64,000 nucleotides of DNA from Fusobacterium varium (lineage in GTDB: Bacteria > Fusobacteriota > Fusobacteriia > Fusobacteriales > Fusobacteriaceae): the NCBI GenBank assembly GCA_002356455.1, contig AP017968.1:1488001-1552000 (forward strand), written 5' to 3'. The notes under the pieces were generated by a model. It was not told where the DNA came from and ran no database searches. It was given only the letters and a program-made list of their open reading frames with translations. Below are positions 39,294 to 46,035 of the stretch, piece by piece (within the stretch, counting starts at the first letter, position 1; each line of letters begins with the position of its first letter). The translations under genes and the position numbers were made by a program.

Positions 39294-39654
39294 ATTTAGT
39301 AAAAGAAGTTTAGATAACTTAAAAGGAGTAGATGAAAGACTTGTTAAACTCATGAAAGAAGTATTATCTATTTCTCCATATGACTTTGGGATAACTGAAG
39401 GACTAAGGACAATAGAAAAACAAAAAGAATATGTAAGAACAGGAAAATCCCAGACCATGAATAGTTACCATCTTAAAGGCAAAGCTGTAGATATAGTTGT
39501 TTATAAAGATAGAGAAGTCACTTGGAAACTCGATTATTATAAAGAAATAGCTGACCTTGTAAAGAAAATAGCTGAACATGATGGATTAAAAATAACTTGG
39601 GGTGGAGACTGGAAAACTTTAGTAGATGGTCCTCATTTTCAACTTGAAAATTAA
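39286..39654 (+). CDS. Endolysin, M15 peptidase
   Basis: A 122-residue peptidase of the M15 (T5 endolysin-like) type with zinc ligands H62 and D69 in SYHLKGKAVDIV and H117 in DGPHFQL. It would cleave the L-Ala-D-Glu peptide link of the cell wall. It overlaps the fibre gene by eight bases and is followed by two small membrane proteins, the usual lysis cassette. No signal peptide, so a holin is needed. Confidence 0.9.
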   Translation: MYKFSKRSLDNLKGVDERLVKLMKEVLSISPYDFGITEGLRTIEKQKEYVRTGKSQTMNSYHLKGKAVDIVVYKDREVTWKLDYYKEIADLVKKIAEHDGLKITWGGDWKTLVDGPHFQLEN

Positions 39655-39669
39655 GGAGGGTGGAAAAGA

Positions 39670-40047
39670 ATGAGAGTAATAACAAGTGGTATAATAGCAA
39701 AAGTTATTGATGTAGCTGGAAATATTCTTGATCCAACTAAAAAGAATCAATTAGAAGTAGCTTTAAAAGAAAAGGAAATTGAATTGCAAAAAATAATAAT
39801 TGAAAATGATAAAGAGACAGAAGTAGCAAGGCAAAAATCTTTATCAGTTTTATTCGAAAAAGGAGGATTTCCAGTTTTGATGTGGATATTTGGAATATAT
39901 CTTATAGTTGATATATTTTTACAATTATCAGGAAAAAAGCCAATCATAGTAAATGAAGAATTAGTAAGTTTTTTAAAAATAGCATTTACAGGAGTTATGG
40001 CAAAACAAGGATATGTAAAAATAAATCAAATAAAGCAGGAGAAATAA
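39670..40047 (+). CDS. Holin-like protein
   Basis: A 125-residue protein: amphipathic N-terminal helix with a charged central region, a hydrophobic segment (FPVLMWIFGIYLIVDIFLQL) and a second weaker one near the C-terminus (FLKIAFTGVMAKQG). The layout fits 3TM-type phage holins. Position after the endolysin supports this. AGGAGGGTGG precedes the ATG. Confidence 0.7.
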   Translation: MRVITSGIIAKVIDVAGNILDPTKKNQLEVALKEKEIELQKIIIENDKETEVARQKSLSVLFEKGGFPVLMWIFGIYLIVDIFLQLSGKKPIIVNEELVSFLKIAFTGVMAKQGYVKINQIKQEK

Positions 40048-40048
40048 A

Positions 40049-40276
40049 ATGGAATGGATAGAATACTTTAAAATAGCAGTAACAGTTGGAGGAATTCTTA
40101 TGGGATATCACAAGTTCATTATGACCCACATGGAAAAGAAAGTTGATAAAACTATGCATGATATGCAATTTAAATTCTTAGAACAGCAAAGAAAAGAAGA
40201 TAATAAAGCTTTATATGAGGATATAAAGGAAATAAAAACAGAATTGAGAAAAATGACAGAATATTTGATAAAATAA
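40049..40276 (+). CDS. Second lysis-cassette membrane protein
   Basis: A 75-residue protein with one N-terminal hydrophobic segment (FKIAVTVGGILMGYHKFIM) and a charged coiled-coil tail (EDNKALYEDIKEIKTELRKM). It could be a second holin component or a spanin-like protein for the outer membrane step. It is the last gene of the late operon. Confidence 0.6.
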   Translation: MEWIEYFKIAVTVGGILMGYHKFIMTHMEKKVDKTMHDMQFKFLEQQRKEDNKALYEDIKEIKTELRKMTEYLIK

Positions 40277-40318
40277 TATATATTTTAGCTGGCATTAAGA
40301 TTAGTATAATAAGAATTA

Positions 40319-40355
40319 AAAAAGCAGAAAATTTCTATTTTTTTCTGCTTTTTTA
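40319..40355. terminator. Bidirectional terminator at the end of the late operon
   Basis: GCAGAAAA (40324-40331) with TTTTCTGC (40341-40348), T runs on both strands. It ends the late operon and the leftward SPFH transcript. Confidence 0.85.
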
Positions 40356-40384
40356 CATCAATATTTGAATATTATTATATCAGA

Positions 40385-41311
40385 TTATTCATTTTTTTCT
40401 TTGAATTCTCCAAATAAAGTACTGAACGTAGTTAAATTTTGAAGCTCTGAAGGAATAATTATTTTAGTAGCTTGACCATCAGCAACTTTACTAAATGTAT
40501 CCATAGCTTTTAACATTAAAACTTCCTTATTTGCACCAGCTTCTTTTAATAATTTAATTGCTTCAGCTTCTGCCTTTTGTACAGAGAGGATAGCTTCAGC
40601 TTCTCCCTGAGCTTCTTTTATAGTAACTTCTTTTTGTCCTTCGGCCCTTAAAATAGCAGATTGTTTTTCAGCCTCTGCTTTTAATATTTCTGATTCTTTT
40701 TCTCCTTCAGCTACAAGAATAGCAGACTGTTTTTGTCCTTCGGCTCTCAAAATAGCTTCTCTTTTTTCTCTTTCAGCTTTCATCTGTTTTTCCATAGCAT
40801 CCTGTATTTCTCTAGGTGGCAAAATATTTTTTAATTCAACTCTGTTTATTTTCATTCCCCATGGATCAGTTGCTTCATCAAGAATTTTTCTCATCTGGAA
40901 GTTGATTGTATCTCTGGATGTTAAAGTAGTATCCAATTCCATATCACCTATTATATTTCTAAGAGTTGTAGCAGTGAGATTTTCTATAGCACTTATGGGA
41001 TTTTCTACTCCATATGTATATAATTTGGGATCTGTAATTTGAAAATATATTACGGAATCTATCTGCATTGTTACATTATCTTTAGTAATAACAGGTTGAG
41101 GCTTAAAATCTATTACCTGTTCTTTTAAAGAAATCTTTTTTGCTAATTTATCAATAAAAGGGACCAGAAAGTTTATTCCAGCATTCCAAGTTTCTTTGTA
41201 AGCACCAAGCCTTTCTATTACAAAAGCTCTTGATTGTGGAACAATTTTAATGTGAAGAGTAATAAGTATTATAACAAATATAAATAATAAGAATATAATA
41301 ATTAAGTTCAA
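40385..41311 (-). CDS. SPFH/Band 7 membrane protein (QmcA/stomatin-like)
   Basis: A 308-residue protein: N-terminal membrane segment (IIIFLLFIFVIILITLHI), SPFH domain with VPQSRAFVIERLGAYKETW and the PREIQDAMEKQMKAEREKR stretch, then a coiled coil of EGQKQSAIL repeats. These proteins form large membrane cages that guard or organise proteases and lipids. This is an ordinary chromosomal gene family, here as cargo in the prophage's right arm and without its usual NfeD partner. Related SPFH proteins occur near defence genes in some bacteria. It ends a leftward series of small genes. Confidence 0.92.
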   Translation of the reverse strand: MNLIIIFLLFIFVIILITLHIKIVPQSRAFVIERLGAYKETWNAGINFLVPFIDKLAKKISLKEQVIDFKPQPVITKDNVTMQIDSVIYFQITDPKLYTYGVENPISAIENLTATTLRNIIGDMELDTTLTSRDTINFQMRKILDEATDPWGMKINRVELKNILPPREIQDAMEKQMKAEREKREAILRAEGQKQSAILVAEGEKESEILKAEAEKQSAILRAEGQKEVTIKEAQGEAEAILSVQKAEAEAIKLLKEAGANKEVLMLKAMDTFSKVADGQATKIIIPSELQNLTTFSTLFGEFKEKNE

Positions 41312-41341
41312 ATTTTCCTCCTTAAGTAACAGTAATGTTTG

Positions 41342-41608
41342 CTATTGAAGAATATTGACAGTGACTTGTACAGGGTTTTGAGATTTGTTGAGTTCAATTA
41401 TGACATACCATATTCCAGAGCTAGGAACAACGAAATAAACTGGTGAAGAATAATATATTCCTCCTACAAAAGAAAAAGATTTTTGAAAACGGTATTTTGA
41501 AAAATTATTAGCATCTAGAAGTATTATATTATTTTGAGTATCCTGAAAAGATATTTCTACAATACTTCCTTCTATTAAATATTTTAAATTAAAATATTTG
41601 AATTTCAA
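41342..41608 (-). CDS. DUF1883-like small protein
   Basis: An 88-residue protein that follows the DUF1883 pattern: start with F-x-YFNL-x-YL, G-x-x-VEI, I-x-LLD-x-x-NF-x-x-Y, then FVGG, SPV-x-F-x-VP-SSG-x-WYV-I-EL. In other bacteria the domain is also found joined to TIR domains. Here it stands alone, 31 bp upstream of the SPFH gene, so the two are probably one operon. Biochemical function of the family is unknown to me. Confidence 0.75.
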   Translation of the reverse strand: MKFKYFNLKYLIEGSIVEISFQDTQNNIILLDANNFSKYRFQKSFSFVGGIYYSSPVYFVVPSSGIWYVIIELNKSQNPVQVTVNILQ

Positions 41609-41647
41609 TCCTCCCTCCTTTTTCTATATAATACATAAAATTTTATT

Positions 41648-41881
41648 TTATATTTTTTTAATCATTCTAAGTTTTAAAATATGAGTATATGGAATAAATT
41701 CTAGAGAATTATCAATATAAAGATAAGAAATTCCAAGTGTATTTAAAGTATATTTTTCTGGTGAAGAAGGAAAAAGAAATAAACAAGACATCATATCATT
41801 AACTGCGAGAGTTCCATAATATAAAACTAGAGTAAATCCAAGATTTAAATTTTTTTCAATTACATTTTTCATATTTTTCAT
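41648..41881 (-). CDS. Small 'LEFIPY' protein, paralogue B
   Basis: A 77-residue protein. By eye it aligns with the product of 42144-42374: N-L-N-x-x-(F/Y)-T/I-V-LYY near the start, GI-x-x-LY in the middle and LEFIPY-x-x-IL-x-x-(R/K)-I at the end. A third member is at 15022-15255. GGAGG lies four bases before the ATG. Probably a small beta-sheet protein; function unknown. Confidence 0.55.
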   Translation of the reverse strand: MKNMKNVIEKNLNLGFTLVLYYGTLAVNDMMSCLFLFPSSPEKYTLNTLGISYLYIDNSLEFIPYTHILKLRMIKKI

Positions 41882-42143
41882 AATACCTCCTTAGTTATTA
41901 ATTAAAGATAAGTTACAACAGAAATAAATTCTATAAGGTAAAATATTTAATAATGTGGATAAAGATTATAGCAGTAATCAAAGATAGTGAAATTATGATA
42001 ATTTATGAAAATATAATATCACCTTTTAGAAAATTAAATACTTTATATTTAATTATTTATGGATGTTTTGAAAATTTTTATAAGAAAGATTAATTGGAGA
42101 AATCAGGAGAATAGTTTATAGATTTATTAGATTATTAAAGTTT
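41882..42143. other. Gap between the two LEFIPY genes
   Basis: I see no convincing gene, promoter or hairpin here; the sequence is plain AT-rich DNA. Confidence 0.5.
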
Positions 42144-42374
42144 TTAATTTTGAAGCTTTCTGGTAATTTTAAACCTCAATATTTGGTTGTATGGAATAAA
42201 TTCTAAAGGGTCTTTATTATAAAGACAGATAATACCTTCATCCTCAAAAATAAAATTATTTTTAGAATCTTGAGATAAGAATAATTTAAAAATTTTATTT
42301 TTAGTATTAAGGATATAGTAGTATAAAATAACAATATAATTCTGGTTTAATTTTTGTTGAATAAACTTTTTCAT
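42144..42374 (-). CDS. Small 'LEFIPY' protein, paralogue A
   Basis: A 76-residue protein with GGAGG upstream. It shares EGIICLY and LEFIPYNQILRFKI with the 41648 product, and the MKK start and D-(E/K)-GI with the 15022 product. Lies in a leftward row of cargo genes, downstream of the small RNA at 42625-42688. Function unknown. Confidence 0.55.
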   Translation of the reverse strand: MKKFIQQKLNQNYIVILYYYILNTKNKIFKLFLSQDSKNNFIFEDEGIICLYNKDPLEFIPYNQILRFKITRKLQN

Positions 42375-42760
42375 AATAACCTCCTAATATAACATAACTT
42401 AGTAATATGTGAAGTAAAACAAAAATTTGGAACTATTTTGCTCTTCTAATAATTATACCATGAAATACAAATAAAAAAACAAAACTAATTATTAAGTTTG
42501 ATTGTTTCGATTAGAAGTAGAAGTTATAAATAATTTAAAAATATATTAAAAATTTTATAGATTTATAAATAAGTTTGTTAATAATTAATAACTTTATATT
42601 TTTATATAAAAAATCAATATAAAACAAAAAGCCCATGTGGGCTTAAATCATTAAAATAGCTTTTGAACAGTAAAAAGAGATCCATGACAAATTAATTATA
42701 CTATATTAGTTTGTACTTTAAAAGTGTAGATTATATTGAAAAAATACTTTAATAAAAAAA
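42375..42760. other. Gap holding a leftward small RNA
   Basis: Apart from the small RNA at 42625-42688 and its promoter there is no coding frame with a ribosome site in this 386-bp stretch. Confidence 0.6.
42625..42688 (-). ncRNA. Candidate small RNA, leftward, sister of the one at 14842
   Basis: TATAAT on the minus strand (42700-42695) with a weak -35. The ~64-nt RNA contains CTCTTTTTACTGTTC and ends in the terminator AAGCCCA-C/AT-TGGGCTT with a T tail, nearly the same as the RNA at 14842-14936. Both RNAs lie beside an H-x4-C/CxxC gene and a DKGI/LEFIPY-type gene. Confidence 0.6.
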
Positions 42761-42979
42761 TTAATTTTTAAATGGACCTATTGGAGTTTCATTTGTACAA
42801 GAAAGACATGCAGCAGGAAGATATTCAATAGATTTTGCATATTGATAAGCTTCAATATAGTTATTAAAGTAGCCTAGATTTACAGTATCCTTTTGGCTAA
42901 ATTTTAAATTACAGTTACGAGTATGAATTACATTATAACCTAATTTATTTTTGATTTTTTTTATGATATAAAAATACAT
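42761..42979 (-). CDS. Small H-x4-C / CxxC protein, paralogue B
   Basis: A 72-residue protein from the ATG at 42979 (GGAG nine bases upstream; earlier ATGs overlap this site). It has VIHTRNC near residue 20 and AACLSC near residue 60, the same metal-binding-like pattern as its paralogues, with LGYFNNYIEAYQYA between them. It follows the paralogue at 42993 with a 13-base gap. Confidence 0.6.
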   Translation of the reverse strand: MYFYIIKKIKNKLGYNVIHTRNCNLKFSQKDTVNLGYFNNYIEAYQYAKSIEYLPAACLSCTNETPIGPFKN

Positions 42980-42992
42980 AATCTTCATCTCC

Positions 42993-43193
42993 TTAGACAT
43001 TAGGATAATTTTTATTACAGCAGTAGATACAACTTTTTGCCTTAGAATAGCCTTTTTTTATAGCTATTTGAATGGCAAATTTTGAAGAAGGATAATTTCC
43101 TAAATTGATAATATTTAGATATTTTATTGGATCAGCAAGAGCGCATAAACTATTATGAATCTCATGTGTAAGTATATTTATATAAAATTTCAT
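42993..43193 (-). CDS. Small H-x4-C / CxxC protein, paralogue A
   Basis: A 66-residue protein (AAAAGGAGATG upstream) with THEIHNSLC near residue 12 and SCIYCCN near the end. It matches the product of 14491-14691 over its whole length (THE-x-H, KY-x-NI, LG, GYS-x-A, YCCN). The conserved H and three C suggest zinc binding. It is the first gene of a leftward cargo row that leads to the LEFIPY, DUF1883 and SPFH genes. Confidence 0.6.
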   Translation of the reverse strand: MKFYINILTHEIHNSLCALADPIKYLNIINLGNYPSSKFAIQIAIKKGYSKAKSCIYCCNKNYPNV

Positions 43194-43532
43194 GGATATA
43201 TCATCTCCTTTTAAAGTTTGAGAATAAAATAAATGATAATTGAGTGGAAGAATGGTTAAAAAAATAATTATTTTATAAAAGAATGAAAGATATATTTTCT
43301 ATCTACAGCGTATCACAAAAAAATGGAAAGCACAATTTATACTTTTGAAAAATAGAATTATTAAAAATATTTGTTAATGATTTATTTTTTTAGAGTAAAA
43401 GAATAAATAGCTTTTTATTTAATCTATAAAAGGGTAATGTAAAGAATAAGAATGCCTGTTTTAAGATTCTATGTAGCATTTCTTATAAAGAGTATATAAA
43501 TAAGTAAGAGATAAAGAATCTTAAATAAAGAT

Positions 43533-43610
43533 AAAAAAGACCTTTTACATATTAAAGGTCCTTTTTTCTAAAACAGTAAAAATATCTCTTGGAGGAAAGA
43601 TTTTTTTATG
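43533..43610 (-). ncRNA. Candidate small RNA, leftward
   Basis: On the minus strand the order is ATCTTTCCTCCAAGAGAT (a small hairpin with C-rich loop), TTTTTACTGTTTTAG, then the terminator GACCTTT-N-AAAGGTC with six T. The parts are those of the other RNAs here, but I find no convincing promoter at the expected place, so the 5' end is uncertain. Confidence 0.4.
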
Positions 43611-43732
43611 GATATTTAGGTATTCGTTAAAATATTTCATTTCCTTTTATTTGAGAAAATAAATATAATTAGTGTATTGTATTTTTTATGATTATTAATT
43701 AAAGTACTAAATTTTATAATCCAGTACAGTAA

Positions 43733-43806
43733 AAAGAGAGGAAGCCCCTCTCTTTTTATTTTAGTAAAGGATAATAAAGAAAAAAAGAGGTATTTCCCTC
43801 TTTTTT
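43733..43806 (+). terminator. Two adjacent terminator-like hairpins
   Basis: AAAGAGAGG/CCTCTCTTT (43733-43755) with a T tail, and AAAAAAGAGG/CCTCTTTTTT (43781-43806), which can work in both directions. The minus-strand sequence beside the first, CTCTTTTTACTGTAC, repeats the motif of the RNA at 42625. Confidence 0.6.
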
Positions 43807-43930
43807 ATAAGTCGGATTTCTTTATACTTATGACTATGCACGTACATAAAAAATTTACCAATCTTATTAAAAGTTGTCAATATTTTTTATATATAGTATT
43901 AAAGAATATTATATAAATTATCCAGTACAT

Positions 43931-43955
43931 TTCCCAGTTTTAATAAAAATGAGAA
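43931..43955. repeat. Palindromic element, copy 3 of 4
   Basis: TTCCCAGTTTT-AAT-AAAAATGAGAA, imperfect, same spacing and centre as the perfect copy at 26462. Confidence 0.55.
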
Positions 43956-44005
43956 AAATTAAAATCAGTATTAAAACAGTATATAAGATAATTAAAAGAT
44001 AATTT

Positions 44006-44116
44006 TTGTATTCACAAAAATAAGCTTATATGATATCATACTTGTATATAAAAATCTTTCCCCAAGATGTTTTATAGTATAGACTAACCTCTTATGTAAT
44101 ATAAGAGGTTTTTATA
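44006..44116 (+). ncRNA. Candidate small RNA, rightward, C-rich loop
   Basis: Promoter TTGTAT (44006-44011), 17 bp, TATGAT (44029-44034). The ~76-nt RNA from about 44041 holds ATCTT-TCCCC-AAGAT, a hairpin with TCCCC as loop, and ends in the terminator AACCTCTTAT-N5-ATAAGAGGTT plus a T-rich tail. The ATCTTTCCCC block is shared with the RNA at 18833-18896. Confidence 0.6.
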
Positions 44117-44197
44117 TTTTATAAAATAAAAAAAGGAAAAATAATAAAATTTATGAATAATATATTACAAAACAACAAATAAAATAGGAGGAAAGTT

Positions 44198-44479
44198 ATG
44201 AGCATTGAAAAAAATCTTAAGTACATTTTGGAAGAGCATGAAGTAGAAAAAGCAAAATTGGAAAGATTAAATAATTTTATTCACAGTGAGGAATTTAAAT
44301 TAAAAACTGATGAAACACAAAAAGAATTAATAATCAAAAAATTTGAATTATTAAAGAGTTATATTGAAGTATTAGAAGAGCAAATAAAATATGATAAAGA
44401 ACTTCTTGAAAATGAAGCATGTTACATATCAAAAGATGGTGGAAGTTACGAAGAATTAGAAAAGAAATGTATAAAATAG
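44198..44479 (+). CDS. Hypothetical helical phage protein
   Basis: A 93-residue, wholly helical and charged protein with AGGAGG upstream. The pattern SIEKNLKYILEEHEVEKAKLERL suggests a helical hairpin or coiled-coil dimer, as in small phage proteins of unknown use. It is the only rightward gene in the right arm. Function unknown. Confidence 0.6.
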   Translation: MSIEKNLKYILEEHEVEKAKLERLNNFIHSEEFKLKTDETQKELIIKKFELLKSYIEVLEEQIKYDKELLENEACYISKDGGSYEELEKKCIK

Positions 44480-44794
44480 ATTTTAGTTTTGTATAAAACC
44501 TTTTTTAAAATAAAATATATAAAAAATGATTAAAATACAAAATAGAGGTCATAAAAGTATAAGCGATTAACAACAATAATTTTTTCTTCCTGAAAATAAA
44601 ATTATAGGCTATATTTATATACTTTTTCCTAAAAGATGTATTGCATACAAAAACCTCTCAAGTGAGAGGTTTTTGTTAATATTATATATATTTAAAAATA
44701 AAAATTTTTTAATAAGAATATATTATATGATATAAAATAAATAGGATTTAACTTACCAAAAAAGGCTTTATTAAATAAAATCTTTTTTGAAATA
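44480..44794. other. Gap after the helical protein gene
   Basis: It contains the weak small RNA candidate at 44622-44676 and otherwise plain AT-rich DNA. Confidence 0.5.
44622..44676 (+). ncRNA. Possible small RNA, rightward
   Basis: CTTTT-TCCT-AAAAG forms a small hairpin and the terminator ACCTCTC-AAGT-GAGAGGT with TTTTGTT follows (44653-44675). A poor promoter (TTCCTG, 17 bp, TATATT) precedes it. It shows the same order of parts as the RNA at 44041. Confidence 0.4.
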
Positions 44795-45388
44795 TTAGAC
44801 TTGTTCATATTCCAAGATAAATTTTTTTATTTTTGTTTTTATTCTATGCATACTATTATCTACAGATTTCAAATCTCTTTTAGTTTTTTTTGAAATTTCA
44901 ATATATGTTAACCCTAATAGCATATATTCAAATATTTGTTTTTCCATTGGACTCAAATGAGATTTTAAATACTTATTTAAAAATTTAATTTTTTCTTTAC
45001 TCAAATAAATTTCTTCAGGGTTATAGAAATTAAATGATCTATTTTCATATGTGATTTTTGAATCATCTTCAATTTCAGAAGAATTTAAGATAGCCATATT
45101 CAAAATTCGGTTTTTTCCAGAACTCGAAGTTTTTAACATGGTTATTAAATGACGTTTAATACACAATAAAGCAAAATTAGAAAAAGAAGTTTTTTTGTTT
45201 TCATCGTAAGCTTTGATAGCTTTTAAAAGACCTATCCTTGCTTCTTGGATTACATCTTCTCGATCTCCATCTTGAAAAAAATAGTTTTTAGTTTTGTAAA
45301 GAATGAGCTGCCTAAGAGTTTGGAATATTAATTGTATAGCATCTTCATCTCCATTTTGAGCAGCACGAATAGTTTGAACACTTAACAT
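44795..45388 (-). CDS. Sigma-70-family sigma factor (SigH-like) in the prophage
   Basis: A 197-residue protein from the ATG at 45388 (AAGGAGGAG upstream). Region 2 is visible (AQNGDEDAIQLIF, then GDREDVIQEARIGLLKAIKAYDENKKTSFSNFA, quoted in part: DREDVIQEARIGLLKAIKA), and region 4 holds the helix-turn-helix LSPMEKQIFEYMLLGLTYIEI and KTKRDLKSVDNSMHRIK. The layout is that of SigH/ComX-type factors. It lies within the attachment repeats, so it is phage-borne. It may activate phage or cargo promoters, or alter host expression. Target promoters cannot be told from the sequence. Confidence 0.85.
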   Translation of the reverse strand: MLSVQTIRAAQNGDEDAIQLIFQTLRQLILYKTKNYFFQDGDREDVIQEARIGLLKAIKAYDENKKTSFSNFALLCIKRHLITMLKTSSSGKNRILNMAILNSSEIEDDSKITYENRSFNFYNPEEIYLSKEKIKFLNKYLKSHLSPMEKQIFEYMLLGLTYIEISKKTKRDLKSVDNSMHRIKTKIKKFILEYEQV

Positions 45389-45544
45389 AACTCCTCCTTG
45401 ATAACTATTTTTTATAAAAATGAAAAACAAATAGAAAAAGTTTTCATTTTTAATCTTTTTAGAAGAAAAAAGATTTCATTATAATTATACTGGTATAAAT
45501 TTTATTTCCTTTAAAATATTACATAATATACATTAAAAGGCATC

Positions 45545-45568
45545 TTCTCATTTTTATTAAAAATGGAA
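45545..45568. repeat. Palindromic element, copy 4 of 4
   Basis: TTCTCATTTTT-ATT-AAAAATGGAAA, imperfect, upstream of the sigma-factor gene. Confidence 0.5.
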
Positions 45569-45902
45569 AAAGTTATGCATATAAAAAAATTAAATAAATT
45601 ACAAGTATTTGTCTTTTTTTATTTTTAAAATACTTTTTCATTATCTATTAAATTTATATTTTATTATTAAAAAAATATTAACATTATTTTTTTGTACCTC
45701 TTTATCTATATGCTGAAGCTTTTAAATTTCGGGATTTTTTTACTAAATGATGTCTTTTTCTAAAGAGATAAGAACAAGAAATAGGGGAAAAAACTAATAT
45801 AAATAAAATGATATAGAATATTTTCAGAGAAAAGATAACTTCTAGAGACATGGAAGATATGAAAAAGAAAGCAATAAATTTTTATATAGAGAAAAATCAA
45901 AA

Positions 45903-45930
45903 AAAGAGAAGATAAATTCATCTTCTCTTT
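45903..45930. terminator. Terminator at the prophage right end
   Basis: AAAGAGAAGAT and ATCTTCTCTTT form an 11-bp perfect stem with T or A runs on both sides. It should stop transcription from guaA into the prophage. Confidence 0.75.
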
Positions 45931-45944
45931 AATTATTTTAAAAT

Positions 45945-45963
45945 TGTTGCCATTTTGTTGCCA
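45945..45963 (+). repeat. Paired TGTTGCCA repeats, candidate right integrase arm sites
   Basis: TGTTGCCA at 45945-45952 and 45956-45963, starts 11 bp apart, about 60 bp from the right attachment core. The same pair is at 3469-3487. Confidence 0.65.
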
Positions 45964-46021
45964 GTGGATTATTTTATATATGTAAAACATTCTTAAAAAG
46001 AAGCTATTTTAACTTTTATAG

Positions 46022-46035
46022 ACTTATTCCCATTC
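46022..46035. repeat. Attachment core, right copy, in the guaA 3' end
   Basis: ACTTATTCCCATTC, identical to 3353-3366. On the minus strand it spells the last codons and stop of guaA (GAATGGGAATAA). Confidence 0.9.

Larger units (their letters stand above)
43194..44197. other. One-kilobase non-coding stretch with several hairpins and RNAs
   Basis: No frame with a ribosome site of reasonable length is seen. The stretch holds a candidate leftward RNA (43533-43610), two terminator-like hairpins (43733-43755 and 43781-43806), a copy of the palindromic element (43931-43955) and a candidate rightward RNA (44041-44116). Such density of terminators without genes points to RNA genes or to remnants of lost cargo. 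Confidence 0.6.
45389..46021. other. Right end of the prophage, non-coding
   Basis: This 630-bp stretch holds an imperfect palindromic element (45545-45568), a terminator (45903-45930) and integrase arm repeats (45945-45963). A plus-strand frame of about 32 codons (ending FYIEKNQKKRR at about 45915) has no ribosome site and may be a gene remnant. Confidence 0.55.
3353..46035. mobile_element. Complete prophage (siphovirus type) in the guaA 3' end
   Basis: Perfect 14-bp repeats at 3353-3366 and 46022-46035 flank integrase, recombination, repressor, replication, terminase, head, tail and lysis genes in normal order. The right repeat is the end of guaA, so insertion preserves the guaA product. 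The element is about 42.7 kb. Every module expected of a functional temperate siphovirus is present, and I see no broken structural gene. The 1461-residue tape measure predicts a tail of roughly 220 nm by the usual 0.15 nm per residue rule. Confidence 0.93.

Noticed and set aside
45760-45990. 76-codon minus-strand frame at the prophage right end
   Set aside because: Composition is almost only F, Y, I and L, no ribosome site, and it spans the terminator and arm repeats.
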